A stretch of 64,000 bases of DNA from Fasciola hepatica (GCA_948099385.1 CANUEZ040000029.1:3503501-3567500), one strand, 5' to 3'. Counted from the stretch's first letter, positions 45,380 through 58,464 are shown. Notes: a model not told the origin generated them from the sequence alone. Numbers and translations: made by a program.

Positions 45380-47200
45380 GAAGTTCCACTTCGTCAAAGT
45401 TCCGCCCACTTCTCTGCCCTCCATCCCATAGCAGTGACATTAACATCAACCCTATGTTCTTTGGTATACCTCTATTTGCCTTGCCTCTCTTCCAAATAAG
45501 TCTCGCTACATGGGCTCTTAATACTTTCTCGGCAAATTCGAATGAAGAATCCACTATCACTTTTTATGTTGGAGTGGCTTACTAATGGAGCTCAACCTCC
45601 AGTTATAATGTCACCCATTCTGCTCCCCCATACTATCCTCCAGCCAACTTTGTTCCACGTTCTCATGCACAAACTTATTCTATTTCACAGACTAGTTAAC
45701 CTCAGTCGTGTCCCGTCCTTTTTACCGAGTCTTATGGCTCCTACTTTTTCAAAGCTTCATTATTCCTTTTTATTTCTTCAAACCTACCATAGCCCTAGAA
45801 TTGTCGCAGTCCGTTTGCTTTCATCTATCATATGGGTTAATTTATTTCACCACTTTCAGCAGAGAGTTCTTCCCTTAATCAGATTCTTCTGGTCATATCT
45901 CGTCCAATTATCAAATCTTGCATCCAATAATCTTTACAATCCCACCATCTTTTTCTTCCCTCATTCCGTTGGCGCGGCCTCCTCATTACCCTAAGCCGTT
46001 TCGACCTAAATCCGTTCACCATGCTCTTCTTCTACATTAGGTTCTACCACATTGGCTTTCAACCCTCGCAGCAAGTTTGCAAGTACCCTCGCGCTAATGC
46101 CTTCACCTGGTTCGCCTCAATATCTGAAATCACCCTTCAATCATGACGGCCCGTTTTCCTTTGTCGCCAGCTCCACGTGGCTTCTTCTCTTTATTCATTT
46201 TTCTTTTCAAGTTTTCTAGCCGGCCACATACCGGTTGTCATAATTTCACCCAGAGTATCCTTCCCTACACAGTTCATTGTGGCGCCCTGGGCGTTTTACC
46301 TTGTCATTACGTTTACTCAGGTCCATCTCAGCATCACCCCTTTTCTGATAATCTTTGCTCTCCATCTGGGGAAAACCTGGGCTGCTTCTCTCTGTCACCT
46401 CCCTTCCAGACTCCCAAATTGAGCTGCCTGAACTCGATGACGTTTTCACGGTTCCAGGATTGTCTGCTTCCACCTCGGCCAAAGCCTCTGTCTGTTGATT
46501 AGAAAAAAGTACACTAGCTTCAATCCCGAGGGCGCGGGGGAGGCCCGATCCACCGCCTTGACCGGCCCACACTGGGAGTGTAGAAAGTTAGCAACGACTT
46601 TTGGGCGCAACTAGGACAGCGTATGTCACCTTTTGGATTAACTTCTGGAAGTGTTTCTCGGCTCAGGTGTCCAGCGCATGGCCGGCCTCATCCACTAGCA
46701 CCGGTTGTGGGTTGCTACCCTGTCCCGCTCACGAACCCTCCGTTAAGGCTTACCTTGTTCTCTTTGATTACTATCGTGCTCGTATGCGAAGCATGTCAGT
46801 ATCGCTGTGTTTGTTTTCTCGTTCTTTGCTAGGCAAAATTAATTGTTTATTTATTGTATATCCTGCTTCTCAGATTTTCCCTCCCATACATTTTTGCATG
46901 ACGGACATTTTTCTTGTTCTTATGCAGTGCTTGATTTCTTTCCTCGCAACAACCTTTTGGGGTGTTCTCCAAACCTCCTAAGCCTCATTATTCACCAGTT
47001 GCTTCCGGATGCACCTCTGTTTCTATTATTAAAAACGGAACTCTTACCGGCCACTGTCGTAGCTTTCATTACTACTCCTACTGCCGTCTGGCATGACCAC
47101 AATACAGGCCCTGGATGACTTCGTTGTCTGAAAAGCACCTCCGTATTCGTTCTACTGTAATACGTTTGGTTCTTGATTTTTTCTCCATCACATCATTTCA
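45380..47200 (+). mobile_element. LINE copy C, pyrimidine-rich 3' region
   Basis: The plus strand is C/T-rich and aligns in pieces with copies A and B. 45600-45690 matches the minus strand at about 8880-8790 (CCAGTTAT.A.GTCACC.ATTCTGC onward). 46520-46740 matches 60910-61110 and the minus strand at 8375-8180 (GATCCACCGC...GGTGTCCAGCGCA...CCCACTAGCAC-type blocks). Similarity fades after about 47100, and no (ATT)n tail is found. Long open frames here (for example 45542-45994) are composition effects. Confidence 0.6.
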
Positions 47201-48739
47201 ACTGAGTATCCGAACTGAGGTCCTTCATTCGATTTTCCTCATCTCGCAAAGCACTGTGGCCTTTCCATTAGCTTTTTGCTACTAAATAATTGGTCCACCA
47301 GGTTTCGTTCTCTGTTGGTACCTCATCATCTTCCTAAAAGAGAAGAGAAATATTTCATCCATGGTAACCCCAGCTGGAACATCTTCCAGACTACTACCCT
47401 GCCTTTCTGGTTCAACTCCAGGACTACCTGATCATCGAATCGCTTAGCTGTAAAGTGCCTCGCCGAATGCTTATTTGTCTTCTCACATGCTAAAATGTGA
47501 GCCTAATGCTGTCCGCCGCAAATCCTATCTGGTTACAAAAGTTTATGTACGCGCAGTCCAAATATTGCCCCTCATGCTTCCCCGAGGTTTACGGGGAATT
47601 TCTCACAGCAGGACCCGTTTTATTTCGAATTCGCGTCAACCACTGTGCAAGAAAACCTAATCAAATAACGAATGATCCAAATTTGGTGATGTTCCTTCCA
47701 TTCCCAAGGTGCCCAAATACGTAGGACAGGCAAGTAAAAGGTACTGCAGGTTCTCTAATGCCGTGCCATACTAGGGACCAAAAAGGCCCCACTATTCTCG
47801 ACGAAATGATGCATTTTTAAATGAAAAGCCGGATTTACAATATAGCACGATTTATATCCGGGACGATTTCGCTGCGTCTCATCCCGAAATGATATATTGT
47901 TCATTTTACCAACAAAACCAGGCTTATGACCGAAGGAAAGTCTTCACTCTTCGCTCGCATGATTTTGTACCTCACGGACACGGTATTCTGCTTGCTAATT
48001 AATACTTCATGTTCCGGGGCTCTTCCTTCCTTCATCTATCTGTGAGTTCTTATCCCTGCGTGATACTTGTTATTCATCCTGGAAAATATATCACCTGTTT
48101 TGGGGGTAATGTTTCTTTTCGTATTCACGAAAGTCCTCTTCAGTTTTCCAATCAGAGGCCGTAGGCAGTATCCTGCATGAGTCTGCATGCCCCTACACAA
48201 TTCTCGCCTGTCTGCTCGTTTTTTAGATAGTTATTTTATTCAATAAACCAGGGTGAGCATCATGAAGCAACCTCTGCGCCATTCTTGTAAACATTGTATT
48301 TCATGCGTCCCAAGATAATGCTGGTTTTAACAGGCTAATGTTCGGCCGATTCTTTGCTACGGCCTGCAGCCTACTCAAAACGGAGTTGTTTTTGCCGTGT
48401 AATTTTTTTTCGTTTTACTTCACTTAAACTCTCCTCAACTTTATTATATGACACCCTCTGAAAATTGGTGCATATTTTGTCCTGCAGAGTAATCTTGTAC
48501 TCTCTGATCACGTGTTTATGAATGCCTTTAAGTCGCTGTTCAGAAACATACCACGGTAATTACTATCAACTAGAGAAGGTCCAGCACGTAGAAAGACACA
48601 AGCTATCGACTAAAGAAATATCTTTTTCAATCCACTGTGTAAGACATTATTTGGTAGACTGTCGCAAATTTCGAAATAGTGCCATTAGGAATTTCTGAGA
48701 TTCAGTAGTCGGGATGAAGTCTTGTTTCCTCTGTCTGTG
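47201..48739. other. Unassigned; may be the faded end of LINE copy C
   Basis: Length and composition would allow the rest of the LINE 3' region, but I cannot align it reliably. No coding signature. Confidence 0.3.
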
Positions 48740-49990
48740 TTTCGTCAATCATGCCGGAAGAATCGAAAATTTGAAGCCTTGTGGAGAACAAAACTCTTTT
48801 CCGGGGCACCATCCTATGCTGCATGACAGGAGTTGAACCTTAGTGCCAACTGTACCACTCCACACATTCCCGAACGGTAACAAAGTTAGTTTGGGTATTA
48901 CGATCGACATCATCGGAGGATTGGATGAACTCACTGCTTCCAGTGTACTTCTGTACACCAGGACTGACACATCTCCCGTTCGTATTGATTTAGCAGAGCG
49001 TGTGAGTTTGACGGGGCAGAAGCAACGATGCAATAAGGCGCTATTATCGGCAATAAGTTTTTAGTGCTCGAAGTCAGCTTTTTGATTTGAAGTCCTTGGG
49101 AGCCGGGAAAGTGGCGGGGTTGGTCCTCGCCCACAGGGTCCCCTCCGTTCGTGAATTGCTGGCGAACATGCCCAACAATGCAACTCCTTCTAAGTGGAGT
49201 CACCTAAGTATTATTAGTTTCACTTTTGGACCGAGTTCCCTTGTGACTGCTCTGGTGTAACAGGGAGGACTCCTTTGCTAGTTTTCTTTGGGATGGGCTC
49301 TCTGAGGTCCACGGACTAACGGCTAACGGTACAGTTTGAGCACCGTCGAGGTTAATACCGGGCTGCGGGAGATCGAGAATAATTTCTTTGGACAATTCGA
49401 CCAGGACTTTGAAAGGAAAGCGACGGCAGGAAACACGCTTTCTGTGGAAGATGAAAGTGCAGTTAAGGTATTTGGAAGTTCTGCAGAAATGGCAGACAGT
49501 TGTTTGTATACGAGCCTCCTGTGGAAGGACAATGACTTAAAAGTGTCTTGCTACCGTTCGGTGGCCTAGAATCATTTGCTAATTCTGTGGATAATACTAG
49601 AAAGGGTCAGAGCTTAGGAAAAAAAATTGTGCCATTATTCACCAAGGCCCAGAGGCGGGTCATTCCGATCGGGTCACCAAACAACTGGAAGTAGTCGACG
49701 TCGAAACGTGCTATCTGCTGCTTCGTGTTGCAATTAACCCGAAAAATCCTGAGAGGTTATTGGTAGTCCTCGATCCTGCGGTAGTTAATTTTGGCGAATC
49801 TTCCGATACGCAAACTCTGTAAGGTCAGTACAGTATCGGATTATTAGGCACATCGTAATTTTTTCACCAGGGGCTGGTGGCCAGTGAGCTGAGTGTTATG
49901 GTCTGGTGGACAGTTTACTGGAAATGACGATTTTGGGTACTGAGGAAGCGCACGAGGCCGCCAAGTGGTCACACCTGGGGAATCCGTCCC
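48740..49990 (+). pseudogene. BEL/Pao protease and RT N-terminus, second BEL element
   Basis: The plus strand reads 'LAERVSLTGQKQRCN' at about 48990-49035, like the stretch following the catalytic box in BEL retropepsins (the box itself is not recognised). 'LKSLGAGKVAG' and 'VRELLANMPNNATPSKWSHL' follow. The pre-RT region has 'LREIENNFFGQF' and 'LSVEDESAVKVFGSSAEM' (49360-49500) and then 'SLLWKDNDLKVSCYRSVA', which fits the 'L--ED-KA---F-----V-G-Y---LPWK' pattern of BEL/Pao. The RT N-terminus continues with 'INPKNPERLLVVLDPA' near 49735-49782. It decays after about 49920. A minus-strand LINE scrap follows. Confidence 0.7.
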
Positions 49991-50132
49991 ATATAGAGGT
50001 GGTCGTCCTATTAGGCTCTTAAGAAAACTGATCTACAGTGGTATTTCCTCTAGAAAGTGATTGGCCTTGTCGGGTTCAAAGACCAGGACGTGTGCGGGTA
50101 ATAAACCCCCAGTAACGTCGTGAGTCAGGGTG

Positions 50133-50360
50133 TCATGGCCAACAAATTCTTGGACCGTTGAAACACTTGCGATCGATCTTCGTTCGACAAGTCAGAGCGG
50201 AGGCAAAGTGGAACTCGTCGATGAAAGGTACAATATTTTCCACGGTTGAACTGGGTAATCGATAAATGCACTCAAGCAGGAGTTCTTGTGAATGCAGTTT
50301 AACTGCTGCCCAGATTGAGCTATCAGCTGCTTCAAGGACTTTGTGTTGCATCAAAGAACA
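50133..50360 (-). pseudogene. LINE endonuclease fragment (minus strand)
   Basis: A 73-codon minus-strand frame reads 'SSIWAAVKLHSQELLLECIY' followed by 'RLPSSTVENIVPFIDEFHFA', a clear match to the 'IW---------LL-CIYRPPSS' strand and following helix of LINE APE endonucleases. The GDFN box is not preserved and no RT lies downstream on that strand, so this is an isolated piece. Confidence 0.62.
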
Positions 50361-51449
50361 GAAAAAGATTATTTGCTGTGGCGCCAGGCACTTTGATAAA
50401 TTTTTCGCGTTGGGACACAGTCGATGCTACAAAGGCCGTCATTCCGGCCACAAGAATGGATTCTGTCAACGCAAAGGATCTCAAAAACGGGTGAGTTTCA
50501 GTCCAGCTAAACCGACAAAGGTCTATCCGTCGTCAACCTACTTGTACGGACTGATCTAAACACCTCAGCTACTGGTGACAGAAAGACGAATGTTCGTCAC
50601 CGTAGAGTGTGACAAGTTATATAGGAGAATTACCACGACTGACAGACCACTGACGACCCGTTGGCTCCCATGGGACACGAACATAAACTAGACAGAGTAA
50701 GAGCAAACAGGAGGGCAAGGGCATATTCCCCTTCTCGCCGTGTCATAAACGAGTGGAAACAAGTTGTCTTCACGGGTAGTATCAGCAACCTCAGCCTCTG
50801 CTTACGGGTAAGAACTTGATGTGTGCTGGGCAGAGGTATTCCCAGACTTTTATAACCCTCCTACGCGGCTCTTTTGGTTCCTGTCTTCTGTCCACTTTCT
50901 CCACTCCCGACCAGTTATCTCGCACCACACGTTGTCGCTCGTGTGTTTTCTTACTGTGCCAATCGTTATTGCAGCTCCCATTTCGCCCCACTCGTCCTCA
51001 TTCCATACTAATACCTTTTTATTCGAGAACTCAGGGGTATGTCTTACTTGGTGACAGCGGTGAGTTTTGGCGCTAAGAAAGCTCCAGGTAGGATCAGCGG
51101 TGATAAAAGGCTTCCCTGAGCCTGTCTGCCAATCTGCCTGACAGGGGGTTCGGGATGTTTGATACCACGTGTCAAACCTACCCAGAATAGCCGGACTCCC
51201 AGAGCAAGACTGGACTAAAGAGAGCCTTCAGGCTAGGTAAGTGGAACTATATGGGGGGTGGCCAACGACTTTCTAGGCCGGAGCTCATTGAGTTTGCAAA
51301 CCCTAGGGGGGGGGTTGCTTTTTAGCATCGTCGGGTTTGGTTAGGGCCCTCACCTGCAGAATGTTGGTATTGCAGCCGGATAACTGGACCAGCTGGCCAG
51401 AGTCTACCAGTGGGAAAAAGTCGACCGAAGCCCCTTGCCACTCCACAGG
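50361..51449. other. Unassigned; C/T-rich patch at 50830-51060
   Basis: The C/T-rich patch gives overlapping plus-strand frames of 77-86 codons and resembles the LINE 3' regions in composition, but I found no alignable block. The rest shows nothing recognisable. Confidence 0.3.
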
Positions 51450-53840
51450 AGGAGGTAACGTTGCCGAGCTGCAATCACCGTGCCTTAGCCGGAGCTAAAG
51501 AGCCCATAATCCTCGGGGACTTTGATGCCCCCCGAGGTAGATTGGGTGAGTCTCTGGGAAGCAGGTGATCATTCTGCTCTGAGACTGCTGGGCTTTGCTT
51601 TGGAGAAGGCTCTTTCCCAGCATGTCCTACAACCAGCCAGGTGGAGGGAGGGACGGACTGCAGGCTGCTGGACCTGGTAATCACCAAGCGCAACGGTGGC
51701 ACAGGGGGCTCATAGGTACCAGCACCCTTAGAAGGGAGTGACCAAGGAGAGATCCTTTGCAACCACTTGGTCTTGAAGCACAGGGTATCTCACAACCTTA
51801 AAGTATGCTCTAAAGATCTCAAAGTACTGGGCCTAGCCATTGCAGCCCAAGCACTGACACGGGACCAACGTTGTGACAGGGTGGTGGAAAAAATGGACGG
51901 CATTAAGGATCAAACCTTTGCTACTCAGGGAGCTTTAAGGTCAGCTAGCAAAATCCATATAAAGGAAGGGGCACCACAGCGGGCCGGCAGAGTGACTAGG
52001 GCTCAACGCTGGAGGCACAGGGCATGGTGTTAGTACCAGAGGACAAGAGAACACGCAGTATAACTGTGATTCTAAATGACTCGAGAATTAGCCTTTGGGA
52101 TCCAAGGGCAATGTGGGTTATCTTTTGAGACCTCCTAAGCTAGAAATGCCAAGCCATGCCCAAAGGTGTACTACTACCATGTTCTGTCTAAGCTAGCCAC
52201 GAGGGTGGCTGCGGGCTACGTCGAGGACAGAAATGATAGCCGTGCACTCCAAGGTAGCACCAAGAATGAGATTCCGCGAGAGGGCTTAAAGATATTGCGC
52301 CAGCAAGACAATGGACTGAATCCGACATGCGAACCCCCCCCCCCTAGACCGCAGGCTATGCCGTCCGCCCTCATTTCTGCAGACGGAGCAGAAAAAGCCA
52401 TGGGGGTCTTATGGTGCACAAGGCAGTCCGTCCAGATGGCAGTCGTGCAGCGATTCTACACCGCCTTTGCCAAGTAATAGCGGCCCCTACTCCTCAGTTG
52501 TACTCTAAGTCATTGGACAGTGTGGAGTTACCTGAGGACTTCTGCCTGTCGAAGATGTCTCAATACACAACGGAGGGTTGAAGGAAGAGATACGAAACTA
52601 TCGACCGATAGGTCTGTCACTAGAAATGGAGGGACCAATTAAGAGTTGCACTGTTGGCCACCTGACTGGAAATGGTTTAATTTCCAGCCGACAAAACTGG
52701 TTCATCAAGAGCAGGTCCTGCTTATCTAATTTGCTGCTTTTTTGACGAGGTAACGGCCATGTTTGACAGGGGTAAAGGAGTCCAAGCCTGCTATTCAGAC
52801 TTTCAAAAGTCCTTTGACCCTCTGAAACACCGGCCTGTATTGGGCAAAGTAGAAGCTCTGGATATAGCGCTTAGGTGATGGAATTTACCCAGGTATGCCT
52901 CTCAAACCAAAATAATAAGTCAGACTGGAGGGGAGGAAGCCCATGAGGGCTATGGCTACCGGAGTGGTCCCTCAGGGGTCGGTCCCGGGTGTTCTTCCGC
53001 TTTTGGTCTATGTCAAAGACCTATTTGAGAATGTAAAAACCCAGGCTTCCTGTTTATGGGCAACTGAAGCTGGTGGGTGACCCCTGAACAGCTTAACTTC
53101 AGGATGACTTGAATAGGGTTGAAGCCTGGGCCCCTCAGTGGCATCTGCCTCTCAGCATAGGGAAGTGTAGGCGTTTAACCCAGAATATCGGCGGAGAATC
53201 TACATACCTAAACATACAAAACCCATAAACAATAACAAGGGTTACAGCCATCACTGGCCTTGGAGTCCTGACGAACGATTACTACCAGTCATTTCAGCAG
53301 TATCTGGCTGCCGCGGCTAAGAGGCACCGGGCGCTCCACCAACCATTGCGCACCGTAGCTTCTGGAGAAGCTTCACTGTTGTTAGTTAGGCCACACCTAG
53401 AATATTGTGTCCAAGTTCGAGCAGGTCTCCTGTGCGGGACGCGCCAGTTCTTGAGGCAGTGCGGCCACACTTTGCCAGAATGTTACCGGGGCCCAGGGAC
53501 AAAGCATACACGGATGCGTTATTGGCGCTAAATCTGTTCTACATGGAGCGAAGAGGATTTAGGGAGGATCTAACAGAGGCTTACAGGCAAAATGGGGGGT
53601 TATCCATCCCAAAGGAGCCGTTGTAAGTACTGACGAGGTACTACCCATTCCGCGGATACGAGTTTAGGCTTGTCAAACCGACAGCAATGTGAACATAAGG
53701 GTAAATTTCTTTGCGTGTCTCGTTGTTCACTTATGGAGGTAGTGCTTACCACATCAGTGGTAGGCTTAAGGGTAGGACTGAACCTTTTCTGGCTTGATGG
53801 GTTCCCTGAATGCATTCAAGTGTACTAGACGCAGAGCCCT
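51450..53840 (+). mobile_element. CR1-type LINE, endonuclease through C-terminus, decayed
   Basis: A run of LINE blocks in the right order on the plus strand. Endonuclease: 'EPIILGDFDAPRG' near 51500-51540 (the GDFNAP box with one change) and 'LDLVITK' near 51670-51690. RT start: 'NYRPIGLS' near 52595. RT core near 52740-53000. C-terminal domain 53380-53630: 'LLVRPHLEYCVQV' then 'LNLFYMERRGFREDLTEAYR'. It ends with a degraded 'LPEEVV---S---FK--LD' stretch at about 53740-53830. Stops and frameshifts are frequent. A run of 11 C at 52334-52344 may itself be a frameshift site. The endonuclease-RT distance is normal, so most of ORF2 is represented. Confidence 0.75.
52595..53060 (+). pseudogene. 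Reverse transcriptase of the 51.4-53.8 kb LINE
   Basis: After 'NYRPIGLS' come 'LISSRQNWFIKSRSCLSNLL' (52680-52740, the 'L----QHGF-K-RS--TNLL' block), 'VQACYSDFQKSFDPLKHRPV' (52780-52840, first catalytic Asp), 'GVVPQGSVPGVLPLLVYVKD' at about 52962-53022, and 'SCLWATEAGG', where FADD is expected. The catalytic Asp pair is therefore gone. Confidence 0.75.
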
Positions 53841-56320
53841 CCCCTCCTTTGCCACCACCTTCCACCTTTATTATACCTACCTCTGACTCTCTCCACGGCC
53901 CCTTCTCCATTATCCCCCATCTTATTCTCCTTATTCCCATAAGTAGCACTATTAATACTTTATCTAAGCATCGCCTGTCTGGCCTCCTGAGGGGAGCTAG
54001 GCTTGGGAGAAGGCCCAGTTCGTAACCGTGGAACTGCCGCACCCTCCCGACGCAAGATGTATCTGGAACCTGAGTTACCTACAGAGTGAACAAAGAAGCA
54101 CGAGGCAAACATAAGTCGCAGCCCGGTGGAATTCATCTGGGAGCTCACTAGTGCAAGAAAGTGGACTGCTTTATTGACCCCAGCTTCAAGTTTCAGGACC
54201 TGAAGTGACCCTGCAGCTTACCATATTCTAGTCATTCGCCCACTATGGTTAAGCCGCTTCATTTCATGCTCATTTATCGGAAAAGTTTTTACTGAGCTAT
54301 CTAGGGTAGTACCAAACAACGGCTTCTTAGGGCACTACCTAAGGCAGAAAAATTCGAAAGCTTTTTCTGAACAGCTAAATGTGAAGCAACTCACGGATTT
54401 GGAAGCCCTCGCAAAATTAGTTGTCAAGCCGCTACTTAGGATAAGGGAGCGTGATAACATCTGCCTAGATCAGAAGAACTTGGTAGATTGTTCGGGATCA
54501 CAAACATTTGCAGTGAGCACCACCCTATCAACATAACTGAGGGTGTTCACTCTTGAGTACTTTACGACCAATAATGGTAGTAGTAAATAAAATAATCCGA
54601 ATATTCAGCCTACTTCTGACTCGCCGAATACAACTCGAAGCAACCTACCACCACTTCATCATGCCTGGTTCCTCAAACAAATGAATCCCGAAGAACACCC
54701 ACCTCGCACTCACGGAAAAACTGATGTGTTGGAAATGAAAGATTACACCGTATCGCCTTACAGTTTTGCTGACGAAGCTTGCCAAAGGGCTGGTTTTCTA
54801 GAGCAAAAGCTGTCAACTGCTCTGGCCGGACTGCCATGACTAAAGACCCCATCTCCAGGCGAGCTCCCCTCTCGTGCATCGCTGAGCCCGAAAGCATTCA
54901 GAACTTCTTAACCCAGTGATATCTGGTCGGTGCATCCACTCTATCACGTCGGAGTCAGTAGGGAGATTCCGTAACTCTTGTATTGCTATAGAGTTCAACA
55001 TCTTCCGCAGAATCCCAGTAAAATCAGTCAAGAGAACCTACTTGGGGCTTGTGGCGAGACGTACAATCAGTGTCGAAAAGGGCCCCGGTAAGGAGCTTTC
55101 ACACGAGAATTTTTAACCCAAATATAGTTTCCCACTGACCTCCTTGATACGTGGTTTAAGGCACCCAAAGCCAAGTAGCCACAGCCTCCCAATAAAAGGA
55201 CTCAGGAGCTCTGCTGATAAAACGTCTCTTGAACAAAAGACATGCTATGCAGTCCACAGTCATTCACGCAAATGAAACTTATGAACAGAGGCGGAGGAAA
55301 GGACCCAATTTTTCCCCTGATAGCGCCAGCATAAACTTGCCTCAAGGTGTAGGCTTGAACCGCACACCCGACTTCTGCCCTGGGCAGACTATGCCAATAC
55401 CTCCCGAGCTTTCTTCACCCTGCGCCCACCTAGAAAATACTATCTCAGGGCTCAATACTTGCGCGAAGAGCCCCACACCACTGAAAAAGTCAGCCAGCCT
55501 CTCCAGTTTAGATACTTCGGCCATTCTATCAGAGGAAACATTCACTAATGAGCAACCTCGACGTCGCACCCACTAGCTATCCGGTCCACCCAGTCCTATA
55601 TCTTCCATACCTACCCTTAAGTACCTTCCCGACAACCGTCGCTTTTCCACCCACTACATGGTCGCAGGGTTACCTGAGCTCTTTGGTCTTCTGAAACCGC
55701 TACTACCTAAAGGTTGTTGTTCTCGAGACCGAACTTTGTTTTCTTTCTCCTGAGTTTCTACAAATACCGAATTATATCGTATACCTGGAGGCTGCATCAC
55801 AGCGGGAACTCGTTGAGCTCGCAGCGCAAGAAGCGGGACGTTTATTGGCTCGAGCCGAAAGTCCCATGACGTGGCCTTATCATTACTCCCAGACTTCAAG
55901 ACTATTTCCGTTGTTTGACTACTGGTCCAGGAGGCCTGATCCTGGCGATCCATGGTGTCATTACTCTTGCTAGGTCGAAAGTTTCTCTTGTCGCCCTTGA
56001 CTCGTTCGGTCTCGTGTACCTTCTTGGCTTGTGTCTCGTGTTTTATGTCGTCAGCGTACGCGGTCTCGTGCCTTGTGTTGTCCGTACTTCTGGTTCGTTT
56101 GGCTTGCCAATTAGTGAGGCAAGCAGGTCTGCGTAATCTACTCTTTGGTACCCTGGTGGCCCGTATGACACTAACTAGGCCTGGGAATCTATCCAAGATG
56201 GGGTTTTTCACTAGTATCGAACATCTTGGCATCGTCCACACGCATAGAGGACCCTGTGGTTTGACCTGGAGCTCAGAAACCCATTTCGGGCAGTGACTCC
56301 CTTGTGTAGCTGGGGCAGGA
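53841..56320. other. Unassigned DNA with two open frames of unknown nature
   Basis: 55229-55576 (plus, Ser/Thr/Pro-rich, first ATG at 55247) and 55654-56241 (minus, 195 codons, Arg/Lys/Ser-rich, starting from GTG) are the longest frames. Neither shows a motif I recognise. The remainder holds no signature. Confidence 0.3.
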
Positions 56321-56329
56321 TACCAACAC

Positions 56330-57781
56330 TATCGAGACCCTCTCAATGAGTTCTCCAAAATCAAACAGCTAAACAGGTGTGCATTCATAGAGAAACTTGA
56401 AGTTGACTCCTTGCCTGCTCCAAAACAATTACTTGCATATCTGTGCCCCCTTGTTTGAAACCGGTTCACAGGCGGCCGCAAATAATTATCGTTCTGTTTG
56501 CCTGACACCCGCTGGCAAGAATTTGCAACATTAAAGTGCTTTCCACCTCAGTGGGCAATTAGGAGGGACCGGCAACTTTGCTCGCGACGGCATGGATTTT
56601 GGAGGAGGCTTCAGTGGATATCCAACCCGCTGCCTGCCGGAAGGGACTGGTCGAGATCCAAGGCCCCGGGGCACCCCAAGGATGCGGCCTCCCTGGACTT
56701 CGTCAAAGCCTTCCATGAGCGCTTTTTGCTGAAACTAAGGGCTATTGATGTTGAGGTTCCACCTATTCACTGAATCAGAGATTTCCTAAACAAAATTATT
56801 TGCTATGGGAGTCGAGCAGTGGCTTCCGCGTCCCTCCGGCGCCTCCATTGGAGCTTCAGAGGGTTCAGTTTTGGGGCAACTACTTTTCTTGGTGCACCCG
56901 AAAGATTGGCCTGCCTTTACCTATCGCTTTGCCTCATTTACTCGGATGATCTCGTAATAAGGAGAAAGACCAGTTCAGATATTGGTCGGCAGATTCTACG
57001 GGATGACTTGATCTCAACCCAACACTGGCCCGAGACTGAGCTACTCCCTATCTGTGTAGCGAAATGTGCGTGCTTGAGCATAGGGAGGGTACGGAGCGGC
57101 AATTCCCGCAACTTGCACGGAATGTCCATCCGCTCATTGGATATTGAGAAGGATCCTGGGTTAGCTGCTGCATCAAGTCTTAAGACCAAAAACAACAAGC
57201 ACAAGGCATGTGCCTCTGACTGGAGTGGGCACGGAGCGATACATCGGTCTTTTGGACAACAGTGTATGCCACCCTTCGAAATGCTGTACGCCTCCCATGT
57301 ACGTCTGCAATTGGAATATAGTGGACCCGCCGCATTCCACTACACGGCCACGGAAGCCGCAAAGCAAGAATAGGTACAGCAGGCTGTCATTCGCTCTATC
57401 GTTGGGTTATTTGGGATCAACTATGAAGGGGGTCTTCAGGCCGCTGGAATGTTCCCAGAGGTATATTGTAGAAATCACGGAGATCTCATCTGCTCCAGAC
57501 GCATTTCGCTTGGAGACTTAGGGCCAGAGATATCGAAAAACTTTCCCTTACGGACGCAAGGTGGTACTTGATGTCATTTGCGGAAGCTTATGAAACGGCA
57601 ATCAATGGGCCTGTGGAGAGTATACAGCCTATCAAGGAGGGTGGCCATTCTAAGAAATGCTTTGCCGGGGGAGGTGGCGGGAGAGAAAAATGACCTCATA
57701 TTCAGGCGGCCTCTGGACGTCTTTCTGAGGAAGTGGTGGGAGGACAGGTACACTCAAATTCGGGCCCCAGCATTGAGCTGA
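56330..57781 (+). pseudogene. CR1/Jockey-type LINE, RT to C-terminus, decayed
   Basis: The plus strand gives, in order: 'NNYRSVCLTPAGKNL' near 56480-56525; 'AASLDFVKAF' near 56687-56715, followed by 'LKLRAIDVEVPPIH'; 'SEGSVLGQLLFLVHPKDWPA' near 56855-56915 (the 'PQGSVLGPLLFLVYINDLP' block); 'YSDDLVI' at about 56938-56958, the catalytic box with both Asp kept but Ser for Ala; and 'LPICVAKCACLSIGRV' near 57045-57092. The C-terminal domain ends with 'LSRRVAILRNALPGEVAGE' and 'FRRPLDVFLRKW' (57630-57743), a full LINE C-terminus with stop at 57779-57781. Several frameshifts; inactive. Confidence 0.78.
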
Positions 57782-58418
57782 CGAGGCTCATATGGGAGAC
57801 TGACCTATCGCCTTTAATTTAGAAGATTGGAGGTTGTATTTGTGATCGCTTTGCATGTATTTAGCCACATGCTTAAACAGTGTGCTAAATGTTATTGCCG
57901 AATAGTTTGTGTCATCGAGTCTCAGCGAGTTAAGGCCTCTGTGTCAGGTGTGGATGACTTGCGAGACAACAAGTTCAGGGATCGAGTCCCGCCGCCAGCC
58001 GCCTTTTTGGTGGCAGACGGCAATACACTGTTGTTCGGCTCGTTACCCCACCTGGCCTGTTAGGGCCTTAAGTAGTTCTGTGTCACTCCAGGTCTCAGGA
58101 TGTGGTCGCTGATTATCCCAAATAGTGAAGTGGGTTCTTGTGGCTTTGCGGTATGCCCCTTCAAATGCCCTGACGCTCGAGCAAGCAATACGTTTGTGGG
58201 CTCTCCAATGAATAGTATGAATTCATACTCCAGAAGGTTCATAATAGATCCTAGCGAAGATAGAACATCGAAGTGTAAAATATGAAGACGAATGGACAGA
58301 AAAGTGCAGGGTACGCATAAATAATGGGCGGAATTAACCGCAAAACCAGTCGTGTGCTTCCGGGGAACCTTTGTCCACACCTTTACATACCAATCACTAT
58401 AAATGCATGCATGTATAT

Positions 58419-58464
<46 letters not shown>

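Noticed and set aside
50816..51076. Possible additional copy of the pyrimidine-rich LINE 3' region
   Set aside because: C/T-rich with open frames, but no shared block was found.
52334..52344. Run of 11 C as a regulatory signal
   Set aside because: It sits inside a dead LINE and is best explained as homopolymer slippage or a sequencing artefact.
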